64,000 bases of DNA. It comes from Paenalcaligenes hominis (lineage in GTDB: Bacteria; Pseudomonadota; Gammaproteobacteria; Burkholderiales; Burkholderiaceae_B). Positions within the stretch are counted from its first letter, which is position 1, and each line of letters opens with the position of its first letter. The translations under genes were made by a program, and so were the position numbers. Positions 17,941 to 26,164 of the stretch are shown here, in pieces. The stretch covers positions 744,001 through 808,000 of the forward strand of contig NZ_JAATIZ010000001.1 of the NCBI RefSeq assembly GCF_011927625.1, in the 5' to 3' direction. A model generated the notes under the pieces. The model did not search any database and was not told the DNA's origin. It saw nothing but the letters and a program-made list of their open reading frames with translations.

Positions 17941-18726
17941 ATGCGAAGCTCTCTCTTTCGTTTGGGGCTCATTACTGGCACTGTATTTATGCTAGCGGCA
18001 TGCGCAGGCACCCCTAAAGATATTTCTTTAATACCGACTCAAACGGGCGACATCACCTCAAAAGACGGCGTATTTACCCAACCTTTAACGCTAAATAAAA
18101 CAAAGCCTGGATGTAAAGGCAGCTGTGCTCGGATTCAGGTTGATTCATTGGTGTTTCCGGGTAACCGTGCTTTAACGAGCTATGTGGATCAGCAACTGGC
18201 CCACATGGCGACCTTTGAATCGCGACGCGAGCCCAGTGCAAACGTTTTAGCGTTCATGGATTATTACTGGTTGCAGGCCAATGATCGAGACGAGGTCATT
18301 CTAAATGCTAAAACGCGCTACAGAAATCAGCACATTACTGTGCTTGAGCTAGGTGCGTGGCAATACCTAACGGGCGCAGCCCATGGCATGAGTGAGGTTC
18401 GTTTTATTAATTGGGATAACCGCACCAATAAGCCATTAACGCTAGAGCAAATTATCCAACCTAATCAATTGGGTGCTTTTGAAATGCAGCTGCGTGACGC
18501 GCACCGAAAGTGGCTAGCAACCCAAGAAGCCGCTCAGGAAAACCCTGACAATTACAACCGATTGTGGCCGTTTCAAATGACTCGTAATGTGGGTTTAACG
18601 GATGCCGGCTTAGTCGCTAAGTATAATTCGTATGAAATTGCGCCGTATTCATCAGGGCAACCCGAGCTACTGATTCCTTATCCTCAGCTTACAGGTATTT
18701 TGCAACCCCAGTTTTTGCCAAAATAA
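17941..18726 (+). CDS. Lipoprotein with DUF3298/RsiV-like domain
   Basis: 261 aa. A lipoprotein signal with lipobox LAAC (cysteine at residue 21) is followed by Ala, which suits outer-membrane sorting. The C-terminal part has the DUF3298 pattern: GAAHGMSEVRFINWDNRTNKPLTLEQII and then YNSYEIAPYSSGQPELLIPYPQLTGIL. Such domains occur in RsiV-like lysozyme sensors and in exported proteins of unknown role. No sigma factor gene is adjacent, so an anti-sigma role is not supported. Ends at a hairpin terminator. Confidence 0.82.
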   Translation: MRSSLFRLGLITGTVFMLAACAGTPKDISLIPTQTGDITSKDGVFTQPLTLNKTKPGCKGSCARIQVDSLVFPGNRALTSYVDQQLAHMATFESRREPSANVLAFMDYYWLQANDRDEVILNAKTRYRNQHITVLELGAWQYLTGAAHGMSEVRFINWDNRTNKPLTLEQIIQPNQLGAFEMQLRDAHRKWLATQEAAQENPDNYNRLWPFQMTRNVGLTDAGLVAKYNSYEIAPYSSGQPELLIPYPQLTGILQPQFLPK

Positions 18727-18746
18727 TTACATTGTGTGGCAGCAAC

Positions 18747-18774
18747 AAAAAACCGTCATTTCTGACGGTTTTTT
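18747..18774. terminator. Bidirectional terminator
   Basis: AAAAAACCGTCA / TGACGGTTTTTT with a 4-nt loop lies between the lipoprotein gene and the convergent livJ/K-type gene. Confidence 0.9.
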
Positions 18775-18795
18775 GCTTAAGAGTTTGAGTGGGGT

Positions 18796-19920
18796 TTATT
18801 GCGCAAAGACGGTTTTGGAGCCGTCAGGGTGCCATTCAAAAACATCGAACTTAAACTCGTTCAAGTCGCCCTGCTCGTTCCAAGAAATTTCACCAATGGG
18901 GGTTTTAATTTGATTTTTGTGTAAGTATTCGGCCACAGCGATGGGGTCGTCTTTACCTACATTTTTAATGCCTTCGGCAAGAGAAAGTGCAGCAGAGTAG
19001 GCAGTCATTTGGAACGCACCACCAGGATCACGGCCTTTGTCTTTAAATGCTTTCACTAGTGCATCGTTGCTTGGGTCTTGGGTGAAGTCAGCCGGTAAGG
19101 TAACCAACATGCCGGCAACGGAGTCGCCTGCAATGGCGTTAATGTCTGGGTTACCCACACCCTCTGGGCCCATAAACGTAATGCCTAGGTTTTGCTCTGC
19201 GCCCTGGCGCAACAACAAGCCCATTTCGGGGTGATAACCACCGTAATAAATGAACTCGGCACCTGAACCTTTTAATTTAGTGATGACGGCGGAATAGTCA
19301 CTGTCACCAGCGTTAATGCCCTCGAAAAGCACAACATCGATATTGGCTTTTTCTAGATCGTTTTTCACTGCGGTCGCAATGCCCTGCCCGTAGGATTGTT
19401 TGTCGTGCAATACAGCGACTTTTTTGGGCTTGATTTGGTTGATAATGACGGCTGCAGCGGCTGGGCCTTGTTGGTCGTCGCGACCAATGGTGCGGAAGAT
19501 GGTTTCGTAATCTTTGCCCTCTGTGACGGCAGGCGCTGTCGCTGAGGGGGAAATCATAATGACGCCTTCGTCGTTATAAATGTCGGCAGCAGCAATGGTT
19601 GCCCCAGAGCAAACATGACCAATGACGTAATGGTGGCCATCATTCACAACGCGGTTAGCCACAACTGGACCCTGTTTAGGCTCGCAGGCATCGTCCATGA
19701 CTACCACTTCGATTTTTTTACCAAGTACACCACCATCAGCGTTGATCTGCTCGACGGCTGTATCAACACCTTGTTTAACCATATCGCCGTATTGTGTGAG
19801 CGCACCTGTAAATGGCCCGGCGATCACAAATTTAATGTTTTCAGCAGAGGCCGCTGAGCTCATCATCATACCGGCAGCCATACCAAGGGCTGCAGCTAAA
19901 GGGGTAATGCGAATTTTCAT
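18796..19920 (-). CDS. livJ: Branched-chain amino-acid-binding periplasmic protein (LivJ/LivK type)
   Basis: 374 aa with a signal peptide (through MSSAASAE) and a type I periplasmic-binding fold. The mature start IKFVIAGPFTGALTQYGDMVKQGVDTAVEQINADGG and the segments MDDACEPKQGPVVANRVV, GHVCSGATIAAADIYNDEG and KVAVLHDKQSYGQG are characteristic of LivJ/LivK. It should deliver Leu/Ile/Val to the LivHMGF complex whose ATPases lie at 1-1458. It is monocistronic and has a strong ribosome binding site (ggaggt) just before the ATG. Confidence 0.93.
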   Translation of the reverse strand: MKIRITPLAAALGMAAGMMMSSAASAENIKFVIAGPFTGALTQYGDMVKQGVDTAVEQINADGGVLGKKIEVVVMDDACEPKQGPVVANRVVNDGHHYVIGHVCSGATIAAADIYNDEGVIMISPSATAPAVTEGKDYETIFRTIGRDDQQGPAAAAVIINQIKPKKVAVLHDKQSYGQGIATAVKNDLEKANIDVVLFEGINAGDSDYSAVITKLKGSGAEFIYYGGYHPEMGLLLRQGAEQNLGITFMGPEGVGNPDINAIAGDSVAGMLVTLPADFTQDPSNDALVKAFKDKGRDPGGAFQMTAYSAALSLAEGIKNVGKDDPIAVAEYLHKNQIKTPIGEISWNEQGDLNEFKFDVFEWHPDGSKTVFAQ

Positions 19921-19983
19921 AAAAAAACCTCCAGTAAGTGCACCACAGCATACACTGAAATGGTCTAATTATTGCAAAATGAA

Positions 19984-20016
19984 AGCAAAATCTAGGGTTT
20001 ACGACTAGATTTTGCT
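19984..20016. terminator. 12-bp perfect inverted repeat after dps (probable terminator)
   Basis: AGCAAAATCTAG (19984-19995) and CTAGATTTTGCT (20005-20016) flank a 9-nt loop just downstream of dps on the minus strand. The T run is inside the stem, so termination is likely but not certain. Confidence 0.55.
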
Positions 20017-20025
20017 GGGGCTAAA

Positions 20026-20535
20026 TTAAGCGCTGAGGGCGCGTAGCATCCACGCATTTTTTTCATGAATATCAAGGCGTTGCGTGAGGATGTCGGCGGT
20101 GGGTTGGTCGCTGGACTCTTCGGCTAGCTCGCACGCTGCACGCGCGGTGCAAACGACGGCCTCGTTGGCTTGAAGCAAAAGACGAATCATGTCCTCGGCA
20201 TTGGGAACATGATCTGGCTCTTTGATGGACGAAAGCTTAGCGAACTCGGCATAAGTTCCGGGGGCAAAAAAGCCTAAAGCACGAATGCGTTCGGCTAAAG
20301 TATCAAGCGCTTGCCAAAGCTCGGTGTATTGGTCCATGAACATGGTATGCAATGTGTTGAACATAGGTCCAGTCACGTTCCAATGAAAGTTGTGTGTCAT
20401 TAGGTACAACGTGTAGGAGTCAGCTAGCACCTTAGAAAGCTCGGTAGCAATCTGAGCGCGTGTCTCGGTGGGTATACCAATATTAACGGCAATGCTGTCT
20501 TGTTTAACTACATCTGATTTAACTTTTTTAGGCAT
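20026..20535 (-). CDS. dps: DNA starvation/stationary-phase protection protein Dps
   Basis: 169 aa from the ATG at 20535, chosen because aaggag lies 7 bp before it. Ferroxidase-centre residues are visible in MTHNFHWNVTGPMFNTLHTMFMDQYTELWQALDTLAERIRALG (His and Asp/Glu of the dimer interface). The Lys-rich N-terminal tail (MPKKVKSDVVKQD) suits DNA binding. Dps oxidises Fe2+ with H2O2 inside a 12-mer and shields DNA. It lies directly downstream of oxyR, its classical peroxide-responsive activator, in the same orientation. Confidence 0.95.
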   Translation of the reverse strand: MPKKVKSDVVKQDSIAVNIGIPTETRAQIATELSKVLADSYTLYLMTHNFHWNVTGPMFNTLHTMFMDQYTELWQALDTLAERIRALGFFAPGTYAEFAKLSSIKEPDHVPNAEDMIRLLLQANEAVVCTARAACELAEESSDQPTADILTQRLDIHEKNAWMLRALSA

Positions 20536-20606
20536 AGTAAGACTCCTTGGTTGATAAAACAAAATGAAAACGCATCATCTTAGTGTAATCGGTTTTATAT
20601 ACTGCA

Positions 20607-21530
20607 CTACAGATAATTCACGTTTTTTAAACCGCAGCTTAGGATGGCTTCGGTAAGGGCATCAATGGCTGCCGCTCTAGGAAAGCTCTTGCGCCATACA
20701 AGCACAATACGCCGATCGGGTACGGGTGCATTAAAAGGAATGTACTCTAACAGCGCGTTTTCTTGTACTGTGCTGCTTAACGCCGTAGCAGGTAACACCG
20801 TTACCCCTATGCCGGTGGCCACCATATGGCGGATAGTTTCGAGGGATGAGCCTTCGAAAGTACGTTGAATGCCTTCGCTAGTGGCCGAAAACCGCGATAA
20901 CTCTGGGCAGACATCAAGAACTTGATCTCTAAAACAGTGCCCTGTACCCAGCAATAACATGGTTTCGTTTTTGAGCTCAGAGGAATCAACATGACTACGC
21001 CCACTCCATTCGTGGCCCTGCGGGATGGCGACAACAAAGGGCTCGTCGTAGAGCTCACGCACCATAAAACCGCTGTCGTTTAAGGGTAGGGCCACAATAG
21101 CGGCATCTAGCTCGCCTTGGCGAAGCAATTCCAATAGGCGTACGGTATAGTTTTCTTGTAAAACAAGTGGCATTTGAGGGGTAAGTTTAATTTGTTGCGG
21201 CACGAGCAAAGGCAACAAATACGGCGCCACGGTATAGATAATGCCCACACGCAATGGGCCACTCAGTGGATTTTGCCCTTCTTTGGCAATTTCTTTTAAA
21301 TTAGCGCCCTCTTCAAGCACTTTTTGCGCTTGTTCAATAATGCGCAACCCAATAGGTGTAACTCCTACTTCGGCCCCACCTCGCTCGAAAATAGTCACAT
21401 CCAGTTCTTCTTCGAGTTTACGTATAGCCACTGACAGTGTTGGTTGACTAACGTAACAGGCTTCTGCAGCACGCCCAAAATGGCGCTCTCTGGCTACCGC
21501 CACAATGTATTTAAGTTCAGTAAGAGTCAT
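20607..21530 (-). CDS. oxyR: Hydrogen-peroxide sensor OxyR (LysR family)
   Basis: 307 aa. The LysR helix-turn-helix is at residues ~1-60 (LKYIVAVARERHFGRAAEACYVSQPTLSVAIRKLEEELDV). The redox pair is in GTGHCFRDQVLDVC, two cysteines nine positions apart as in E. coli Cys199/Cys208. Oxidation forms the disulfide that activates transcription of peroxide defence genes. The ATG directly abuts the TAA of recG, an arrangement seen in many betaproteobacteria, so expression is probably partly coupled. dps follows downstream. Confidence 0.95.
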   Translation of the reverse strand: MTLTELKYIVAVARERHFGRAAEACYVSQPTLSVAIRKLEEELDVTIFERGGAEVGVTPIGLRIIEQAQKVLEEGANLKEIAKEGQNPLSGPLRVGIIYTVAPYLLPLLVPQQIKLTPQMPLVLQENYTVRLLELLRQGELDAAIVALPLNDSGFMVRELYDEPFVVAIPQGHEWSGRSHVDSSELKNETMLLLGTGHCFRDQVLDVCPELSRFSATSEGIQRTFEGSSLETIRHMVATGIGVTVLPATALSSTVQENALLEYIPFNAPVPDRRIVLVWRKSFPRAAAIDALTEAILSCGLKNVNYL

Positions 21531-23594
21531 TTAACCACGTAAAAATTCTTCTTTGGCCCCTAGCCAACGCAGCACATGCGCTGCGGCTTGGTCTGGGTGA
21601 TGTTGATAAAGGTAAGCCGCACATTCCTTGGCGTGATGGATGAGCGCACTGTCTTGGTCTAGGTTAGCAAAACGTAACAGCATCTGACCTGATTGTCGTA
21701 CCCCAAGAAACTCGCCAGGCCCACGTAAGGTTAAATCGCGTTGTGCAATTTCAAACCCATCTGTGGTTTCGTACATGGCTCGTAATCGTTCACGTGCGAT
21801 GGCAGATAACGGGGTTTGGTACATTAACACACAAAACGAGGCTTTATGACCGCGCCCTACCCGACCACGTAGCTGATGGAGTTGTGCTAACCCATAACGT
21901 TCGGCATGTTCAATAACCATAATGGTAGCATTGGGGACATCAACCCCCACTTCGATGACGGTGGTTGCCACCAGTACATCAAGCTCTGCCGCCCTAAAAG
22001 CGGTCATAATATGGTTTTTTTCACTTGCACTCATACGCCCATGCAGTAAACCCACCCGTAACGGGGCCAGCTCGAGCGCCATTTTTTCATAGGTGTCTAC
22101 TGCGGTTTCTAGTTGAAGTGCCTCGCTTTCCTCGACCAATGGGCACACCCAATAGACTTGCTGCCCTTCTTCGACAGCAAAACGAACGCGATCCATCATT
22201 TCTAAGCGTCTATCGGCAGAAAGTAACTTGGTTTGGATGGGAGTTCGACCAGGTGGCAGCTCGTCAATGACAGATACATCGAGATCAGAGTAAAAAGTGA
22301 GAGCCAGAGTGCGCGGGATCGGGGTTGCACTCATGTTGAGCTGATGGGGTAAAAGTGCGGGCCCTAAACGGCGTAAGCTTTGCGTGCCTTTACGACTTAA
22401 GGCCAAGCGTTGCTCTACACCAAAACGATGTTGTTCATCTAAGATCACTAGCCCTAGATGATGAAACTGGACGGCGTCTTGAATTAAGGCTTGCGTGCCT
22501 ACAATGAGTTGACTCACGCCCGAGGCAACGCGTTCATGCGCTTGTCGCTTTTGGGCAGGCGTTAAGCTGCCGCTTAACCAGTCTACTTGAATGCCCAGTG
22601 GTTGAAGCCAGTCTTTGAGTTTTTGCTGGTGCTGTTCAGCTAGCAACTCGGTAGGGGCCATTAACGCGACTTGAAACCCATGCTCTAGCGCCTGTAACGC
22701 TGCAAAAGCCGCCACAATGGTTTTTCCGCTGCCTACATCGCCTTGCAGTAAGCGATTCATGGGTTGAGCGCGCTGTAAATCTGTGCTGATTTCAGTGATG
22801 ACACGTTGTTGAGCTTGAGTTAGCTGAAAACCTAAGGCGTTTTCTAGTTGTGTCGCTAATGTTTGAGCTGGTGGAATGGACGGGGCTTGTAACAAGGCAC
22901 GCCGAGCTCGTGCTGCCGCTAATGACAGCTGTTGAGCAAGGAGTTCATCAAACTTAATGCGGTCCCAGGCAGGGTGTGTTTGATTTAAGAGTGCCGAGCT
23001 GTGTTCCACCGCTGGGTAATGCAATTGCGTCACGGCACTAGCAAAATCGAGCAATCCATAGCGTTCACGAATCGCGGATGAAAGCGTGTCGGTTAAACTA
23101 GTGCGCTCTAGGGCAGCAAGAATGGCTTTACGCAAACTCGGTTGGCTCAAGCCTTCGGTAGTGGGATAGATGGGGGTTAACGTCTGTGCTAAAGGGGCTC
23201 CGGCTTGGGACACTTTGGGGTGCACCATTTCAATAGCGGTTTGAAAGCCGCGTCGTACCTCGCCACGTAATCGAATAACGTTACCTTCAGCGAACTGGCT
23301 AATTTGATTAGGATAAAAATGCAAAAGGCGAACTAAAAGTTCGCCACTGTGGTCACGAATCAATGCCTGAAGCTGTTTTCGAGGACGATGCAAAACATGC
23401 TGTTGTACCACCGTGCCTTCGACTTGCGCATACTCGCCTATCGCCAACGAAGCAATGTCATGAATTTGCGTCTGATCCTCGTAACGCAAAGGCAGATGCA
23501 CAATAAAATCCATGTCTTGCACTAAGCCCAAGCGTTCAAGCAATTGGGCTTGTGTCGGTTTTTTCGATGTTTTTTTTTGAGTAGAGTCCGTCAA
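21531..23594 (-). CDS. recG: ATP-dependent DNA helicase RecG
   Basis: 687 aa. It has an N-terminal wedge/OB-fold domain (residues ~25-160) and superfamily 2 helicase motifs: Walker A LLQGDVGSGKTIVA, DEQH box VILDEQHRFG, motif III MSATPIPRT, motif V TVIEVGVDVPNAT and motif VI QLHQLRGRVGRG. The TRG-like ending DLTLRGPGEFLGVRQSG is present. RecG remodels stalled replication forks and Holliday junctions. It is the first gene of the recG-oxyR pair; ridA lies 18 bp upstream in the same direction. Confidence 0.97.
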   Translation of the reverse strand: MTDSTQKKTSKKPTQAQLLERLGLVQDMDFIVHLPLRYEDQTQIHDIASLAIGEYAQVEGTVVQQHVLHRPRKQLQALIRDHSGELLVRLLHFYPNQISQFAEGNVIRLRGEVRRGFQTAIEMVHPKVSQAGAPLAQTLTPIYPTTEGLSQPSLRKAILAALERTSLTDTLSSAIRERYGLLDFASAVTQLHYPAVEHSSALLNQTHPAWDRIKFDELLAQQLSLAAARARRALLQAPSIPPAQTLATQLENALGFQLTQAQQRVITEISTDLQRAQPMNRLLQGDVGSGKTIVAAFAALQALEHGFQVALMAPTELLAEQHQQKLKDWLQPLGIQVDWLSGSLTPAQKRQAHERVASGVSQLIVGTQALIQDAVQFHHLGLVILDEQHRFGVEQRLALSRKGTQSLRRLGPALLPHQLNMSATPIPRTLALTFYSDLDVSVIDELPPGRTPIQTKLLSADRRLEMMDRVRFAVEEGQQVYWVCPLVEESEALQLETAVDTYEKMALELAPLRVGLLHGRMSASEKNHIMTAFRAAELDVLVATTVIEVGVDVPNATIMVIEHAERYGLAQLHQLRGRVGRGHKASFCVLMYQTPLSAIARERLRAMYETTDGFEIAQRDLTLRGPGEFLGVRQSGQMLLRFANLDQDSALIHHAKECAAYLYQHHPDQAAAHVLRWLGAKEEFLRG

Positions 23595-23612
23595 GACTAA
23601 AGGCGCTGTAAA

Positions 23613-23999
23613 TTAGATGACTAAAATGGCTTCGACTTCAAACTGGGCGTTTTTAGGTAGACTGGCCACACCAAGTGTAGAACGCGCTGCATAAGGCTGA
23701 GGCATAAGCTCGGTCATAATGGCGTTTACGCTAGCAAACTTGCTGAGATCGGTTAGGTACAAATTGAATTTAACAATGTTTTCTAGGCTACCCCCTGCCG
23801 CATTGATGACAGCAGATAAGTTAGTAAAACATTGCCGCACTTGGGCCTCGAAATTGTCGGAGACCAGCTCGTTTGTTTTAGGGTCGAGACCAATTTGCCC
23901 CGAAGTGAAAACCATTTTACCGTTTGGCACAGCAACGGCTTGTGAGTAGGGACCTACTGCGGCAGGTGCTGCATCTGTTTGAATAATTTCTTTACTCAT
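23613..23999 (-). CDS. ridA: RidA family reactive intermediate/imine deaminase
   Basis: 128 aa, the standard size. Conserved stretches are AVGPYSQAVAVPNGKMVFTSGQIGLDP, the LSAVINAAGGSLENIVKFNLYLTDL helix region and the catalytic Arg in YAARSTLGVASLPKNAQFEVEAIL. RidA hydrolyses reactive enamines/imines (2-aminoacrylate) released by PLP enzymes. Likely cotranscribed with recG, 18 bp downstream. Confidence 0.95.
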   Translation of the reverse strand: MSKEIIQTDAAPAAVGPYSQAVAVPNGKMVFTSGQIGLDPKTNELVSDNFEAQVRQCFTNLSAVINAAGGSLENIVKFNLYLTDLSKFASVNAIMTELMPQPYAARSTLGVASLPKNAQFEVEAILVI

Positions 24000-24076
24000 G
24001 AAAGGCCTTTAGGCAAAAAATTAGTACAAACTTGATTTTACGCAGCAACTGCCGCTTTTAACAAGCAAGTGAGACC

Positions 24077-24853
24077 TTATTTCTCGACGAAAGCACGCTC
24101 AATGACGTAGTCGCCGGGTTGACCAACCCCTGGGGAAATGGATAAGCCTCGGTCGTTTAAAAGTTGGCTGATGTCTTCGAGCATAGCGGGACTGCCGCAA
24201 ATCATGGCGCGATCGTGTTCTGGATCAATTTCAGGTAAACCAATATCGGTGAAGAATTTGCCGCTATTGATAAGCGCTGTGATACGTCCTTCGTTACGGA
24301 AGGGTTCGCGTGTGACGGTTGGATAGTAAATGAGCTTTTCACGAATTAAGTCACCAAAGTATTCGTGATTAGGGAGCTCGTTTTCAATGAAATCGCGGTA
24401 AGCCAGCTCGCTTACATAACGCACACCATGCACTAATACGACTTTTTCAAAGCGCTCGTAGGTGTCTGGGTCTTGGATGATGCTCATGTAGGGGGCCAGA
24501 CCTGTGCCGGTACCAAACAAGTAAAGATTACGGCCTGCACGGAGATCGTCTACCACCAATGTCCCTACTGGTTTGCGGCTCATGAGGATTTCGTCACCGA
24601 CTTTTAGGTGCTGCAGACGGGAAGTGAGTGGACCGTTTTGAACTTTAATGCTGAGAAACTCAAGCTCTTCGGCGTAATTAGGGCTAGCAACGCTATAAGC
24701 ACGCATTAATGGCTTGCCGTCTACCTCGAGACCAATCATCACAAAATGACCATTGGTAAAACGCAATGCGGCATCGCGTGTGGTGGTAAAGGAAAATAAG
24801 GTGTCGTTCCAGTGATGTACGCTTAGTACAGTTTCTGTATTAAAAGCTGCCAT
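24077..24853 (-). CDS. fpr: Ferredoxin/flavodoxin-NADP+ reductase
   Basis: 258 aa, single-chain FNR. FAD-binding motif RAYSVASPN, NADP-binding GTGTGLAPYMSII and AMICGSPAMLEDI, and the C-terminal end YVIERAFVEK are the Fpr subfamily pattern. It shuttles electrons between NADPH and ferredoxin/flavodoxin, supporting Fe-S repair and oxidative stress defence. It is divergent from a Fur-box-controlled iron importer, which fits a joint iron/redox role but does not prove co-regulation. Confidence 0.95.
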   Translation of the reverse strand: MAAFNTETVLSVHHWNDTLFSFTTTRDAALRFTNGHFVMIGLEVDGKPLMRAYSVASPNYAEELEFLSIKVQNGPLTSRLQHLKVGDEILMSRKPVGTLVVDDLRAGRNLYLFGTGTGLAPYMSIIQDPDTYERFEKVVLVHGVRYVSELAYRDFIENELPNHEYFGDLIREKLIYYPTVTREPFRNEGRITALINSGKFFTDIGLPEIDPEHDRAMICGSPAMLEDISQLLNDRGLSISPGVGQPGDYVIERAFVEK

Positions 24854-25065
24854 AGGTCTAGTGTAGTAATGAAAGTAATAAGGCTTAGTTTACCTCGTAT
24901 TGAGGGGATAACCCTAATAGAGCATGCTTATCATGCAAATAAGCCAATTTTTTATCGAGTTATTAATTCAGATCAAAAATAGCGTCGGAAGTTTCCAAAA
25001 GTGCATAAATCGTAGTGCAAACCCTTGCAACTTAGCCCGAGCCTTGCTATTCTCGCACAGGTAGG

Positions 25066-25082
25066 ATGATAATCATTATCAT
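25066..25082. promoter_or_regulatory. Fur box (iron-responsive operator)
   Basis: TGATAAT-C-ATTATCA (25067-25081) is a perfect 7-1-7 Fur site, with one more matching pair outside it. It sits about 40 bp before the iron-binding protein gene, where Fe2+-Fur would repress the transporter in iron-rich conditions. Confidence 0.9.
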
Positions 25083-25123
25083 TTAGTTTGACTTTCAATT
25101 TTACTCTTTGGTGGAGTTTCTGA

Positions 25124-26164
25124 ATGCGTTTGAATTATTCGCTGCGTGCCCTTATGGGTGGCTTGGCTTTGGCATCTGTCGCACTGAATGCAGCACCGGT
25201 ATTCGCTGCTGAAGAAATTAATATCTATACGACGCGTGAGCCCAATTTGATTTTGCCCATATTGGAAACTTTCACCGCCGACACCAATATTAAAGTTAAT
25301 ACCGTCTTTGTTAAAGATGGCTTAATTGAGCGTGTTAAAACTGAAGGCGCACAGTCTCCTGCCGACATTTTAATGACGGTCGATATTGGTAATTTGCTTG
25401 ATTTGGTCGAGGCCGGTATTACCCAACCCGTCGAATCCCAAGTGTTAGCCGAAGCCATCCCTGCTAACCTACGTGGTAAAGACAACCAATGGTTTACCTT
25501 GTCCATGCGTGATCGCGTTGGCTATGTGGCTGCCGATCTTGCTGATGTCACTACCCTCACCTACGAGGACTTTGCCGATCCACGTTGGAAAGGTAAAGTG
25601 TGTATCCGCTCTGGCCAACACCCTTACAACACAGCTTTAATTGCAGCCATGATCGCCCATAACGGCGTCGAGGCCACCGAGCAATGGCTTAAAGATGTAA
25701 AAAATAACTTAGGTCGTCCCGCAGCGGGTGGCGATCGTGATGTGGCTCGCGATATTTTAGGTGGCATTTGTGATGTGGGTATTGCCAATGCTTACTATGT
25801 GGGTCGCATGAAAAACGCTGAGCCTGGCTCAGATTCCTACAAATGGGGTGAGGCCATTAAAGTGGTACGCCCAACGTTCAAAGACAGCGGCGGTACCCAT
25901 GTCAATATTTCCGGAGCCGCTTTAGCGAAAAACTCTCCAAACAAGGACAATGCGGTGCGTTTGCTTGAGTACTTAGTATCCGACAAAGCACAAAATTTAT
26001 ATGCTAAGGCGAATTACGAGTACCCCGTAAAAGCCGGCGTAGAGTTAGATCCGACCGTAGCCAGCTTTGGTGAACTTAAGGTCGATAACTTGGATCTAAC
26101 CGAAATAGCCAAACATCGTAAACAAGCAAGTGAGCTTGTAGATAAAGTTGGGTTCAATAACTAA
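25124..26164 (+). CDS. Ferric-iron ABC transporter periplasmic binding protein (FbpA/FutA type)
   Basis: 346 aa with a signal peptide ending near APVFAAE. The mature start INIYTTREPNLILPILETFTADTNIKVNTVFVKDGLIERVKTEG follows the FbpA/FutA/AfuA family. Tyrosines that could ligate Fe3+ occur in the GICDVGIANAYYVGRM segment (adjacent Tyr pair). The ribosome binding site ggtgga is 13 bp before the ATG. It is first in an iron-uptake operon downstream of the Fur box; the permease gene overlaps its 3' end. Confidence 0.92.
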   Translation: MRLNYSLRALMGGLALASVALNAAPVFAAEEINIYTTREPNLILPILETFTADTNIKVNTVFVKDGLIERVKTEGAQSPADILMTVDIGNLLDLVEAGITQPVESQVLAEAIPANLRGKDNQWFTLSMRDRVGYVAADLADVTTLTYEDFADPRWKGKVCIRSGQHPYNTALIAAMIAHNGVEATEQWLKDVKNNLGRPAAGGDRDVARDILGGICDVGIANAYYVGRMKNAEPGSDSYKWGEAIKVVRPTFKDSGGTHVNISGAALAKNSPNKDNAVRLLEYLVSDKAQNLYAKANYEYPVKAGVELDPTVASFGELKVDNLDLTEIAKHRKQASELVDKVGFNN